Shown here in pieces: positions 17,520-27,200 of a DNA stretch of 64,000 bases. Origin of the DNA: Allobosea sp. (GTDB taxonomy: Bacteria > Pseudomonadota > Alphaproteobacteria > Rhizobiales > Beijerinckiaceae). Location: assembly GCF_030695125.1 (NCBI RefSeq), contig NZ_JAUYTP010000008.1:271033-335032 (forward strand), in the 5' to 3' direction. The stretch's first letter is position 1; the number at the start of each line of letters is the position of its first letter. A model generated the notes under the pieces. The model was not told the origin of the DNA and did not search any database. It saw only the letters and a list, made by a program, of their open reading frames with translations. The position numbers were made by a program, and so were the translations under genes.

Positions 17520-19094
17520 ATGCTGAACCGTCAGGGACGTCCCACCCAGGGCACCGTGTCCGCCCATGAGCCGCATGCGACCTTCACCGGCAACCGCGCG
17601 CTGCAGCAGATCGAGCCGCTGATCTTCGAGATCGGCCATCCCGAGACCACCGGCGTCGACATCGACGCGCCCGCGCCGTTCAAGAGCCGCCTCGGCAGCC
17701 ACGCCCGCAAGGGCGAGATCGGCCTGCCCGGCCTCTCCGAGCCCGAGGCGATGCGCCACTATGTGCGCCTCAGCCAGAAGAACTACGGCATCGACACCGG
17801 GCTCTTCCCGCTCGGCTCCTGCACGATGAAGCACAATGCCCGCCTCAACGAGAAGACGGCGCGCATGCCCGGCTTCTCCGACGTGCACCCGCTTCAGCCG
17901 GTCTCGACCGTGCCGGGCGCGCTCGAGGTCATGCTCGAGCTCTCGCGCTATCTGATGACGCTGACCGGCATGCCGGCCGTCGCCCTGTCACCCAAGGCCG
18001 GTGCCCATGGCGAGGCCTGTGGCATGATGGCGATCAAGGCCGCCATCGCCGCCAAGGGCGAGGGCGCGACCCGCAATGTCGTGCTCGTCCCCGAATCGGC
18101 GCACGGCACCAACCCGGCGACCGCAGCCCTGATCGGCTTCTCGGTGCGCTCCGTCCCGGCGCGCCCGGACGGCACCGTCGCGGTCGAGGACGTCAAGGCC
18201 CTGCTGGGCCCCGACATCGCCGCGATCATGCTGACCAACCCCAACACCTGCGGCATCTTCGAGCCGCAGATCGTCGAGATCGCCGCCGCGATGCATGAGG
18301 CCGGCGCGTATTTCTACTGCGACGGCGCCAATTTCAACGCCATCGTCGGCAAGGCCCGGCCGGGTGATCTCGGCGTCGACGCCATGCACATCAACCTGCA
18401 CAAGACCTTCTCGACGCCCCATGGCGGCGGCGGCCCAGGCTCGGGCCCGGTCGTGCTGTCGGAGCGGCTTGCGCCCTTCGCGCCGATGCCGTTCATCCAT
18501 GTCGAGGGCGGCGCGGCCCGCCTGGTCGAGAACGCCGCCGATGCGCCCGAGGGCAACCAGCCCTTCGGCCGCATGACCGCCTTCCATGGCCAGATGGGCA
18601 TGTATGTCCGCGCGCTCACCTACATGCTCAGCCATGGTTCGGATGGCATGAAGCAGGCCTCAGAGGACGCGGTTCTGAACGCCAATTACATCCGCGCCGG
18701 CCTCTCGGACCTGATGTCGCTGCCGTTCCCGGATCACCCTTCGATGCACGAGGCGCTGTTCGACGATGAGTGGCTGAAGGGCACCGGCGTCACCACGCTC
18801 GACTTCGCCAAGGCGATGATCGACGAGGGCTATCACCCGATGACGGTGTATTTCCCGCTGGTCGTCCATGGCGCCATGCTGATCGAGCCGACCGAATCGG
18901 AATCGAAGGCCTCGCTCGACCTCTTCATCGCGACACTGCGCGACCTCGCCATGGCCGCCAAGGGCAACGACAAGCAGCGCTTCACCGGCGCCCCGCACCA
19001 CGCCCCGCTGCGCCGCCTGGACGAGACCCGTGCCGCGCGCCAGCCCGTGCTGAAATGGGTCGCCCCGGCGCCGCTGGCGGAGGCGGCCGAGTAG
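17520..19094 (+). CDS. gcvPB: glycine dehydrogenase (decarboxylating) subunit 2
   Basis: The PLP-bearing half of the split P protein, 524 aa. The Schiff-base lysine is K295 in HINLHKTFSTPHGGGGPG; substrate and cofactor blocks include LGSCTMKHNARLNE, PESAHGTNPATA and NTCGIFEP. It is the last gene of the riboswitch-controlled unit. Confidence 0.97.
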   Translation: MLNRQGRPTQGTVSAHEPHATFTGNRALQQIEPLIFEIGHPETTGVDIDAPAPFKSRLGSHARKGEIGLPGLSEPEAMRHYVRLSQKNYGIDTGLFPLGSCTMKHNARLNEKTARMPGFSDVHPLQPVSTVPGALEVMLELSRYLMTLTGMPAVALSPKAGAHGEACGMMAIKAAIAAKGEGATRNVVLVPESAHGTNPATAALIGFSVRSVPARPDGTVAVEDVKALLGPDIAAIMLTNPNTCGIFEPQIVEIAAAMHEAGAYFYCDGANFNAIVGKARPGDLGVDAMHINLHKTFSTPHGGGGPGSGPVVLSERLAPFAPMPFIHVEGGAARLVENAADAPEGNQPFGRMTAFHGQMGMYVRALTYMLSHGSDGMKQASEDAVLNANYIRAGLSDLMSLPFPDHPSMHEALFDDEWLKGTGVTTLDFAKAMIDEGYHPMTVYFPLVVHGAMLIEPTESESKASLDLFIATLRDLAMAAKGNDKQRFTGAPHHAPLRRLDETRAARQPVLKWVAPAPLAEAAE

Positions 19095-19100
19095 GGGGCG

Positions 19101-19526
19101 TCAGGCCGCGTCCCAGGGGTTTAGGATCGGCAACCCGAGCCGTGCGAAATCCCGGACATTTCGCGTTACCAGGGTCAACCCATGAACCACGGCGGTGGCC
19201 GCCAGCATGGCGTCCATCATCTGGAGGTTCAGGCCGTCGCGACGCGACGCGGCCATGATGTCACCCCAAGCTGCCGCCGTCGGCAGGTCGAAGGGAAGCA
19301 GTCGTTCGCCGAAGCGGGAGGGCAGTTCCGTTTCGATCCAGTGCGCCAGCCGGTCACGACGGCGGCCGCTGTCCATCAGCGCCAGGCCGCGATGGAGTTC
19401 GGCCATGGTGACGACGCTGAGGTAGAGGCTGTCTTCGTTCACCTGCGCCAGGAACTGGATGACCTCGGCATTTGGCGCCGGCTTCTCGCCCTCGGAGATG
19501 ACGTTCGTATCCAGCAGGAAGGTCAC
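19101..19526 (-). CDS. PIN-domain toxin (VapC/FitB type)
   Basis: A 141-aa PIN-domain endoribonuclease. Acidic active-site residues are D6 (LLDTNVISE), E43 (AELHRGL) and D104 (QMMDAMLAATA) with a further D in TRNVRDF. The LDTNVISE...RNVRDFARLG layout matches the FitB branch. The start overlaps the antitoxin stop by 4 nt. It likely cleaves tRNA or rRNA when freed from its antitoxin; the target is unknown. Confidence 0.92.
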   Translation of the reverse strand: MTFLLDTNVISEGEKPAPNAEVIQFLAQVNEDSLYLSVVTMAELHRGLALMDSGRRRDRLAHWIETELPSRFGERLLPFDLPTAAAWGDIMAASRRDGLNLQMMDAMLAATAVVHGLTLVTRNVRDFARLGLPILNPWDAA

Positions 19527-19786
19527 AGATCGATATCGCGCGGCGGCTGATCGTCACGCGTCAGGTCAATTCCGGAGCCGCGCAAGGGCGAATTGAGCAG
19601 GAAGTCAGCGAAGGTCCCCTTGCGGGTCGTCCTGCGTTCCCACTCCTCGACAGACACCACAACGGCGGTCGGTCTCCCGTTGCGGGTCACTGTTTGCGGA
19701 CCCTCATTCGCCGCCTTCTCCATCAATTCGGAGAATCGTGCCTTTGCCGCGGCGACGCTCCAGAGGTGGTTCACAGCTATGGTCAC
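19523..19786 (-). CDS. Phd/YefM family antitoxin
   Basis: An 87-aa antitoxin starting from GTG with a GGAGG 5 nt upstream. The N-terminal Phd fold (WSVAAAKARFSELMEKAANEGPQTVTRNGRPTAVV) binds DNA; the C-terminal tail (LRGSGIDLTRDDQPPRDI) should wrap the PIN toxin. A 17-bp palindrome 20 nt upstream is the probable operator. Confidence 0.92.
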   Translation of the reverse strand: MTIAVNHLWSVAAAKARFSELMEKAANEGPQTVTRNGRPTAVVVSVEEWERRTTRKGTFADFLLNSPLRGSGIDLTRDDQPPRDIDL

Positions 19787-19805
19787 GTGTGCCTCCTACG
19801 ATGAA

Positions 19806-19822
19806 ATGACCTAGATGGTCAT
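19806..19822. promoter_or_regulatory. palindromic operator of the Phd/PIN module
   Basis: ATGACC-tagat-GGTCAT, a perfect 6-bp inverted repeat with a 5-nt centre, 20 nt upstream of the antitoxin start. Phd-type antitoxins repress their own operon from such sites. Confidence 0.6.
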
Positions 19823-19961
19823 GATAGTCACCGGCGGGAGATGCGACAAGACTCCCCAGCAACACTCCGACACCAAATCCTGCCACCGCCTTAAGCCTTC
19901 CTTGACCATGCGCGAGGGATGCTTCCGCTATGCGTCTGTGACGCTGTGTGGGATCACGTCC

Positions 19962-21194
19962 ATGTCCGTGCGTTTCGTCAAAGCCTCCGTCGCCGCCCTG
20001 GCCCTTCTGCTCGGCGGCGTGGGAGCGCGGGCCACCGAGCCCAGCTACGGCCCCAACACCTATGATCGCACCCTCGAGGCGCTGATCGCCCATGAGGACA
20101 TCGCCATCCGCGGTGGCTGGCCGAAGGTGCCCGCCAGCGTCACCGCGCTGAAGCCGGACGCTCAGGGGCCCGACGTTGCGGCGCTGAAGCAGCGCCTGGT
20201 GCTGAGCGGCGATCTGCCCGCCGACGCGCTGCCGGGTGACGTCTACGACGCGAATGTCGTCGCGGCCGTGAAGCGCTTCCAGGTCCGGCACGGCCTGTCG
20301 GATCTCGGCACCGTCGGGCGCCTCACGCTGAAGGCCATGAACACCCCCGTCGAAATGCGCCTCAACCAGCTCACCGCCACGCTGGAGCGGCTGAAGGGCA
20401 ACGGCTTTTCCTTCGCCGAGCGCTATGTCGTGGTCAACATCCCCGGCGCCAGCGTCGAGGCGGTGGAGAACGGCCTCGTCCAGCGCCGCCACCTCGCCAT
20501 CGTCGGCCGGCCCGACAGGCCCTCGCCGGTGCTGCAGGCCAACATCACCTCGGTCAATCTCAACCCGACCTGGACGGTGCCGACCTCGATCGTGAAGGCC
20601 GACATCATCCCGCATATGCGCAAGAATCCGGGCTTCCTCGCCAAGTCGCACATGAAGCTGCTCGGCGCCGAGAACCGCGAGATCGACCCCGCCACGGTCA
20701 ACTGGGCTGGCCTGACCGCGCCCTATTTCACCGTGAGGCAGGATCCCGGCCCCGACAATGCGCTCGGCCAGATGAAGATCGACATGCCCAATACGGAAGC
20801 CGTCTATCTCCACGACACGCCGAAGCAATCGTTGTTCCGCAACGATGTCCGCTTCAACTCATCGGGCTGCGCCCGCGTCGAGGGCGTGCGCGATCTCGGC
20901 GCCTGGCTGCTGGAGGGCACCGAATGGACCACGCCGGCGCTGGAGGCGGAGATCGCCAAGGGGGAGCGCAAGAACATCCCCTTGAAGAAGTCCGTTCCCG
21001 TCGCCTGGGTCTATCTCACCGGCTGGCAGGGGGCCGACGGGCTGGTCCAGTTCCGCGAGGACATCTACGGGCTCGACACGCCGCAGGGCATCGTCACCTC
21101 GACCATTCCCGCCCGCAAGCCCAAGCCGAAGCTGATCGGCACCGGCGAGCCGAAGCCCGCCCCGCGCGCCCCGTCGAAGACCGCCGCGAACTGA
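19962..21194 (+). CDS. L,D-transpeptidase (YkuD) with peptidoglycan-binding domain
   Basis: A 410-aa exported protein: signal peptide (about 1-26, ending GARA), a PG-binding_1 domain (GPDVAALKQRLVLSGDL...FQVRHGLSDLGTVGRLTLKAMN, about 65-135) and a YkuD domain with the HDTP and S-x-GCxR active site (about 285-310). It forms 3-3 peptidoglycan cross-links or attaches proteins; this branch (YcbB-like) is common in rhizobia. The chosen ATG gives a proper signal peptide. The tail after about 385 is Pro/Lys-rich. Confidence 0.92.
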   Translation: MSVRFVKASVAALALLLGGVGARATEPSYGPNTYDRTLEALIAHEDIAIRGGWPKVPASVTALKPDAQGPDVAALKQRLVLSGDLPADALPGDVYDANVVAAVKRFQVRHGLSDLGTVGRLTLKAMNTPVEMRLNQLTATLERLKGNGFSFAERYVVVNIPGASVEAVENGLVQRRHLAIVGRPDRPSPVLQANITSVNLNPTWTVPTSIVKADIIPHMRKNPGFLAKSHMKLLGAENREIDPATVNWAGLTAPYFTVRQDPGPDNALGQMKIDMPNTEAVYLHDTPKQSLFRNDVRFNSSGCARVEGVRDLGAWLLEGTEWTTPALEAEIAKGERKNIPLKKSVPVAWVYLTGWQGADGLVQFREDIYGLDTPQGIVTSTIPARKPKPKLIGTGEPKPAPRAPSKTAAN

Positions 21195-21283
21195 AGAGCC
21201 CCGAAACTGCCGGCTGTGGCGGCGTCACGGCGGCCTTCGCCAGAGCGCATTGATCCGGAAACGCTCCGGCGTCGGTGAGAACG

Positions 21284-21314
21284 AAAAACGGCGCGACCCG
21301 AAGGTCGCGCCGTT
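21284..21314 (-). terminator. intrinsic terminator of the atp F0 operon
   Basis: On the minus strand a 10-bp stem (CGGCGCGACC / GGTCGCGCCG) with a TTCG-like loop, followed by TTTTTCG. It lies about 40 nt after the stop of the subunit b gene. Confidence 0.82.
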
Positions 21315-21354
21315 GATCGACTTTATGGTGTCCGAGACACCGACGCTGGCGCGC

Positions 21355-21831
21355 TCAGTTCAGCTTGGCCTTGACCTCGTCGAGGCCGGTGGCGAACAGT
21401 GCGTCGCCGGCCTTGCCGCCGACCTGGGCGCGGATGATGATCTCCGCAGCCTTCGTCGCAGCCTCGGCGGCGGCGGCGCGAACATCGGCCTCGGCCTGGC
21501 TTTCGGCCTGCGCGATCTTCTCCTGTGCCGATTTCGTCCGGCGGGTGACGAAGTCGTTCAGCTTGGCCTCCGCCTCGGCAGCGAGGCGCTGGGCCTCCTC
21601 ACCGGCGGCCGCGATGATCGAGGCGGCTTCGGTTTCGGCGGCCTTGCGCTTGGCCTCGTACTCCGCCAGCAGCTTCTCCGCTTCCAAGCGCAAGCGGCGC
21701 GCCTCGGCGAGCTCCTGCGCGACCTTCTCGCCGCGCCCGTCGAGCGCGGCGATGATCGCCTTCGGCACCCCGAAATAGGTCAGGATGCCGAGGAAGATGA
21801 AAAACGAGACGCCAACCCAGAAAGTATCCAT
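21355..21831 (-). CDS. atpF: ATP synthase F0 subunit b
   Basis: A 158-aa peripheral-stalk subunit: one N-terminal helix (about residues 4-22, FWVGVSFFIFLGILTYFGVP) and a long charged Ala/Glu-rich coiled coil. The last gene of the F0 operon, 12 nt after the b' gene. F1 genes are not in the window, which is the normal rhizobial split. Confidence 0.95.
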   Translation of the reverse strand: MDTFWVGVSFFIFLGILTYFGVPKAIIAALDGRGEKVAQELAEARRLRLEAEKLLAEYEAKRKAAETEAASIIAAAGEEAQRLAAEAEAKLNDFVTRRTKSAQEKIAQAESQAEADVRAAAAEAATKAAEIIIRAQVGGKAGDALFATGLDEVKAKLN

Positions 21832-21842
21832 CGGTCTTCTCC

Positions 21843-22460
21843 TCAGCCGCGCGCCAGAACCTGATCGACCGCCTCGGACGCCTCGGTGGCGCTCGGGGTC
21901 TGGCCGGTCAGCTTGGTGACGATCGCGACCGCGACCTCGCTGCCGAGACCGCGAACATTGGTCATGGCGCTGGTCTTGGTGGCGGCGATGGTGGCTTCGG
22001 CCTGGGCCAGCTTGGCGGCGAGTTCGCCCTCGACGGTGTGGCGGCGGGCGTCGGACGCCTTGGTGCTGGTGTCGCGCGCAGCCTGGGCGATGCCCTGGGC
22101 GTTCTTGCGGGCCTCTGTCAGGGCCGTCTCATAGGCGAGGGCGGTCGCTTCCGCCTTGGCCTGCATCTGCGCGGCATTGTCGAGATCGCGCGCGATGGTG
22201 GTCGCCCGCTCGTCAAGGATCGCGCCGACGCGCGGCAGGGCGATGGTCGACATCAGCCAGTAGAGCGCGCCGAAGGTGATGGCGAGCCAGAACAGCTGGC
22301 CGGCAAAGGTCGTGACGTCGAAGGGAGGGAAGGCGGCCTTCTCGCCGCTCAGCGACGGCGTGGCCGCGCCGGCCGCGCTCACCACCAGCGGCGCGGTCAG
22401 CACCGAGGCGACGAAGCCGGCCAAACCTTGCCTGACGAACCGTGAAGATCGAACCGGCAT
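21843..22460 (-). CDS. atpX: ATP synthase F0 subunit b'
   Basis: A 205-aa divergent b-type stalk subunit, found in photosynthetic and many non-photosynthetic alphaproteobacteria. It has an N-terminal extension with a hydrophobic segment (about 12-34), the membrane helix (about 50-73, TFAGQLFWLAITFGALYWLM) and a coiled coil. It pairs with AtpF to form a hetero-dimeric stalk. Starts after a strong hairpin that follows atpE. Confidence 0.93.
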   Translation of the reverse strand: MPVRSSRFVRQGLAGFVASVLTAPLVVSAAGAATPSLSGEKAAFPPFDVTTFAGQLFWLAITFGALYWLMSTIALPRVGAILDERATTIARDLDNAAQMQAKAEATALAYETALTEARKNAQGIAQAARDTSTKASDARRHTVEGELAAKLAQAEATIAATKTSAMTNVRGLGSEVAVAIVTKLTGQTPSATEASEAVDQVLARG

Positions 22461-22490
22461 GGGCTGCCTTTCAGCGGAAGAGAATGGAAA

Positions 22491-22528
22491 GTCGCGCCCG
22501 ATCCCGCGATCGGGAGTTCGGGCGCGAC
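22491..22528 (-). promoter_or_regulatory. intercistronic hairpin between atpE and the b' gene
   Basis: An 11-bp perfect inverted repeat (GTCGCGCCCGA / TCGGGCGCGAC) with an inner CCCG/CGGG stem, 25 nt after the atpE stop. There is no U-tract. Its place after the gene whose product is needed in about tenfold excess suggests it protects the atpE message. Confidence 0.6.
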
Positions 22529-22552
22529 GGGAAGCCGGTGGTCGAAACGCGT

Positions 22553-22780
22553 TCAGACCACGAAGAGCAGGATCAGCGCGACGACGAAGGAGAAAATGCC
22601 CAGACCTTCGGCGAGCGCCGCGCCGATGAAGGCGCGCGGGAACTGGCCGTCGGCGGCCGACGGGTTGCGCAGCGCGCCCGAGAGGAAGTTGCCGAAGATC
22701 GTGCCGACGGCAATGGCGGCGAGGCCCATGCCGAGACAGGCGATACCCGCAGCGATGAATTTGGCAGCGACAGGATCCAT
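22553..22780 (-). CDS. atpE: ATP synthase F0 subunit c
   Basis: The 75-aa proteolipid of the rotor ring: two helices joined by the polar RNP loop (about residues 38-42), with the proton-binding carboxylate E58 in [15 protein letters not shown]. The ATG at 22778-22780 gives the normal family N-terminus [12 protein letters not shown]. No Na-binding signature is seen, so a proton ring is expected. Confidence 0.97.
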   Translation of the reverse strand: MDPVAAKFIAAGIACLGMGLAAIAVGTIFGNFLSGALRNPSAADGQFPRAFIGAALAEGLGIFSFVVALILLFVV

Positions 22781-22844
22781 AACTTTTCTCCAGGTGACAG
22801 GTTTGCGTAAAGGGAGGGGGTGAACGGGGGCTCGCCTCGGGCCG

Positions 22845-23606
22845 TCAGTGGCCCGGGTGGAGGGCGTCGTTGAGATAGACGCAGGCGAGGATGGCGAAGA
22901 CATAGGCCTGCAGGAACGCCACCAGGAATTCCAGGGCCGTCAGGGCGATCGCGAGGATCATCGGCAGCGGCGCCAGCACGGTGAAGATGCTCACCTGCGC
23001 CGTCAGCATCACCACGAAGCCGCCGAAGACCTTGAGACCGATATGGCCGGCCAGCATGTTGCCGAACAGGCGCAGCGCCAGAGAGATCGGCCGCGACGCG
23101 AAGGAGACGACCTCGATCAGCACCATGAAGGGGATGAGCCAGGCCGGCGCACCGGACGGCACGAACAGCCCGAAGAAATGGCTGCCATGCTTGGCGATGC
23201 CGTAGATCAGCACGACGCTGATCACCAGGACCGCAAGGCCGGTGGTGACGATGATGTGGCTGGTGACCGTGAACGAACCCGGGATCATGCCGAGCAGGTT
23301 CGCCGTCAGCACGAACATGAACAGCGAGAACACCAGCGGGAAGAACTTCATGCCTTCGCGGCCCATCACACCGGTGACGGTGGAGGCGACGAACTCATAG
23401 GTAATCTCGGCGAGCGACTGAAGGCGGCCGGGAACGACGGCGCGCTGGCTCGAGCCATAGATCATGATCGCCGAGATCACGCCGACGGCGAAGACCATGA
23501 ACAGCGACGCGTTGCTGAACGACAGGTCGAGGCCGAACGGCCGCAAGCCGATGATCGGCTTGATCTGGAATTGGGAAATCGGATCAATTCCGACGCCAGC
23601 CGCCAT
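22845..23606 (-). CDS. atpB: ATP synthase F0 subunit a
   Basis: A 253-aa stator channel subunit with about six helices. The essential arginine is in [14 protein letters not shown] (about residue 175), and the C-terminal helix includes [27 protein letters not shown]. Follows atpI and precedes atpE. Confidence 0.97.
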   Translation of the reverse strand: MAAGVGIDPISQFQIKPIIGLRPFGLDLSFSNASLFMVFAVGVISAIMIYGSSQRAVVPGRLQSLAEITYEFVASTVTGVMGREGMKFFPLVFSLFMFVLTANLLGMIPGSFTVTSHIIVTTGLAVLVISVVLIYGIAKHGSHFFGLFVPSGAPAWLIPFMVLIEVVSFASRPISLALRLFGNMLAGHIGLKVFGGFVVMLTAQVSIFTVLAPLPMILAIALTALEFLVAFLQAYVFAILACVYLNDALHPGH

Positions 23607-23652
23607 GTCGTTTCAGCCCCTTGTCGTGCGGCCTCTCGGCCGCCAGCCTTGG

Positions 23653-24003
23653 TCAGTCCTTTGGTGCGTCGTCTGTCGACCCGGAGGTCGGACGCGAACC
23701 GAGCCGATAGACGGAACGCAGCCCCGCAATGGCGCCGATCACCAGAAAGATGATCAGCAGGAACGGTGAGGTTCCCAGCCACCGGTCTGCGAGGATCCCG
23801 ATCAGGGCGCCTGCGATGATGCCGCCTGCCAGATCCGTTGCGGCGCGAAAGCCTGAAGATACTGCGCCAGCCATGGCGCCGTCTCGTCCAGCCGGGCTCG
23901 CGCCCGGCTTTTCGTTCCCTTCCGCCTGCCCAAGGGCCGTCTTCAGGGAACCCAGTCTTGCGCGCAACTCCGAGTCTGAAGCGTTTTTGTCGGGTTCGGA
24001 CAT
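23653..24003 (-). CDS. atpI: AtpI/AtpZ family ATP synthase assembly protein
   Basis: A 116-aa protein with a charged N-terminus and two helices (about residues 54-73 and 79-98; GGIIAGALIGILADRWLGTSPFLLIIFLVIGAIAGLRSVYRL). Members help c-ring assembly and may bind Mg. The ATG at 24001-24003 is chosen by similarity. First gene of the F0 operon. Confidence 0.92.
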   Translation of the reverse strand: MSEPDKNASDSELRARLGSLKTALGQAEGNEKPGASPAGRDGAMAGAVSSGFRAATDLAGGIIAGALIGILADRWLGTSPFLLIIFLVIGAIAGLRSVYRLGSRPTSGSTDDAPKD

Positions 24004-24103
24004 GGCGCTGGCCCCCTGAGAGATCGTGAAATGGCCACGATCCTGCAGAAAACCACACGATCCCTGTTCGAGCCCGCGCATCGAGCCGTCGTCAGCAGGG
24101 CCT

Positions 24104-24132
24104 CCTTTATTGCCCGCTCCCCACGCTGTCAA
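24104..24132 (-). promoter_or_regulatory. candidate promoter of the atp F0 operon
   Basis: TTGACA at 24127-24132 and TAAAGG at 24104-24109 on the minus strand, 17-nt spacing, about 100 nt before atpI. The -35 is perfect and the -10 is weak. The rest of 24004-24234 shows no gene. Confidence 0.4.
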
Positions 24133-24234
24133 GGCAGGGTGGTGGAGCCTAACGCATTGGAATATCTATAAATTCGGCTCGGGTGCGACATTCTTGCCGC
24201 ACTGCGAAGACGATTGTGGCGCTTTTTCACCGGC

Positions 24235-27200
24235 TCAGACCGCCTCGCGGATGCGCTCGGCCGTCGCGAGATCGACCGAGACCATCTGGCTGACGCCGCG
24301 CTCGGCCATGGTGACCCCGAAGAGACGGTCCATCCGGGCCATGGTGATCGGGTTGTGGGTGATCAGGATGAAGCGCGTCTGCGTATCGCGCGCCATTTCG
24401 TCGAGCAGGTTGCAGTAGCGTTCGACATTGGCGTCGTCGAGCGGCGCATCGACCTCGTCGAGCACGCAGATCGGCGACGGGTTGGTCAGGAACACCGCGA
24501 AAATGAGGGCGATCGCGGTGAGCGCCTGCTCCCCGCCCGAGAGGAGCGTCATCACCTGCGGCTTCTTGCCGGGCGGGCGGGCGAAGATCTCGAGCCCGGC
24601 ATCGAGCGGGTCCTCGGCGTCGACCAGCTTCAGTTCCGCCGTGCCGCCGCCAAACAGCACGCCAAACAGCCTCTGGAACTGTGCGTTGACGATCTCGAAG
24701 GCGGCCAGCAGCCTTTCGCGGCCCTCGCGGTTGAGCGCGCCGATCGCCTGCCGCAGCCGGCGGATGGCCTCGCTCAGATCGTCGCGCTCGGCGGTGAGCC
24801 CCTCGCGCTTGGCCTTGATCGCCGTCAGCTCGTCCTCGGCCCGCAGATTGACCGCGCCGAGCCGCTCGCGCTCGGCCTTGAGCCCCGAAAGGCGCCGCTC
24901 GACGCCGTCGGGCTCGGGCGGCGTGTCGCCGGCTTTCAGGCCTGCCATCGCGCTGAGGCCGTCGAGCCCGGTTTCCAGCCCGTCCTCGATCTGCCGTGTC
25001 ACATCCGCGACGCGCTGGCGCGCCGCATCGCGCCTCGCCTCGGCGGCGGCCCGGACTTCGCGGGCGCCGGCCAGCCCGTCGAGCGCGATTCGCGCCTGGC
25101 GGTCGGCCTCAGCCAGCGCCGCCTCGCCGACTGCCAGCCGGTCGGCCGCCGCGCGCCGCGCCGCCTCCGCAGTCTCGATCTCCGCGACGAGCCGGCGCCT
25201 TTCGGTGAGAAAGCTGTCGGGCGCTTCCTGCAGCGCCCGCTGCTCGGCGGCGACCGTCTCGATCCGGCTGCGCGTCTCGTCGGCGGTCTGGCTGCTGCGC
25301 GCCGCCCGTTCTCGCCAGGCGGCCATATCGGTTGCGATCGCGCTGCGGCGCTGCGCCCGCAACTCCGCCTCGCGCGACAGGGTCTGCACCCGCGCCCGCG
25401 CATCCGACGCCGCGATGCGCTGCTCGCCGAGCGCCACGCGTGCCGTCAGCAGCGTGCTGTCCAGCTCCGCCGAGGGCGGCAGCGCGGCCACCGCCTGTGC
25501 CTGGGTCGCGGCCTGCGCCGCGGCCTCGGCGATGGAGCGGCCGAGGCGTTCGATCGCCTCGGTCAGGGCCGAGCGCCGTGCCGCCGTCTCGGCCGCCTTG
25601 CGTTCGGCCGCGGCGAGCTGCTCGCGTGACTGGTCGAGCGTCCGCCGGGCCAGCCGCGCAACCTCCAGCGCCGCAGCCTCGGCCTGGCCGGCCGCCCTGG
25701 CGTCGCGCGTTGCGGCGTCGAGTGCGTCGCGGGCCGCTTCGGCGGCCTCCTGGGCGGCCTGGGCCTCGCGCTCGAGATCGTCGAGCCGGTTCTTCTCGGC
25801 CAGACGGCGCGCGGCGGGCGAGGGCGCCTCGGCCGCGCCGGTGAAACCGTCCCAGCGCCAGACGTCGCCCTCGCGCGACACCAGCCGCTGCCCGGGTTGC
25901 AGCGCCGCACGCAGGCGGGGGCCGTCCATGCGGGCGACGACGCCGATCTGCGCCAGCCGCCGACGCAGCGCCGCAGGCCCACGCACATGCGCGGCCAGGG
26001 GCTGAGCGCCCTCGGGCAAGGCGGGATCATCGGCGCCGGGGCCGGTATCGTGCCAATGGCTGGGTGCGGCGGTGTCCGTCGCCGCGTCGAGATCATCGCC
26101 CAGCGCCGCCCCGAGCGCGATCTCGAAGCCCTTGGCCACGGTCACCGCATCGAGGATCGCCGGCCAGCGCCCGCCGCCGGTCGGCGCAAGCAGCTTTTTC
26201 AGCGTCCGGATCTCGGTTTCGAGCCGCTGCGCCAGGCGGTCGGCCTCGGCGAGCGGCGCGCGCAGCTGCGTCTCGCGCTCGCGGGCGGTGGCCAGGGCTG
26301 TCCGGGCCGCGGCCGCGCCGGCATCGGCCTCGCGCATGGCGCTCTCGGCGGCCGCGAGCGCGCCACGCAAGCCGTCCAGCGGCACGGCGGCGCTGCCGGC
26401 GTCCAGCGCCGCCTGGTCGCGCAGCAGGCGCTCGCGCTCGGAGGCCGCACGGGCCTCGCGCTCCTGCGTCTCGCGCAGCGCCCGCTCGAGCGCGCCGCGT
26501 CGCGCGCCGAGCTCGGACAGGGCCGCCTGCGCCGCGCCATGTGCGGCCTCCGCCGCGGCCAGCGCCGCTTCGGCCTGCGTTAGCGTAGCGGTGGCGGCTT
26601 CGGCGCTCCCGGCCGCGCCCTCGCCGTCGCGGGCGAGCGCCGCATCCTCCTGGGCCAGGCGCGCCAGGCTCTCGCTGGCGTCGCGCGCCAGGCTGTCCTG
26701 CCGGGCGAGATCGCCCTGCAATTCGGCCAGCCGCCGGCCCAGTTCCTCCATGCGCTGCTTGGCGCGCCGGTTCTCGGCCACCAGCTCGTCGAGTCCGCGC
26801 TTGAGCCGCACCAATGCGGCAGCGGCTGCCGCCTCGCCGTCGCGCAGCGCCGGAAGCTCATGGGCGGCCACCGCCTGCCGCTTGGCGGCCTCCGCCTGGA
26901 TGCCGGTCTGGTCGGCCACTGCGCGCTGCGCCGCATCGAGCGCCTGGCCCGCCTGCGCCTCCTGCAGCCGCGCCTCGTGGTGGGAGATCAGCGCCAGCGT
27001 CGCCTCGGCCCGGCGGATGTCGGCGGCGAGGCTGCGATAGCGCGAGGCCTGCCGCGCCTGGCGCTGCAGCGCCTCGATCTGCCCGTCGATTTCGCCGAGC
27101 ACGTCTTCGAGCCGCGTCAGGTTCTCTTCCGCGCCCTTCAGCCGCAGCTCCGCCTCATGGCGGCGGCTGTGGAGGCCGGCGATGCCGGCGGCGTCCTCGA

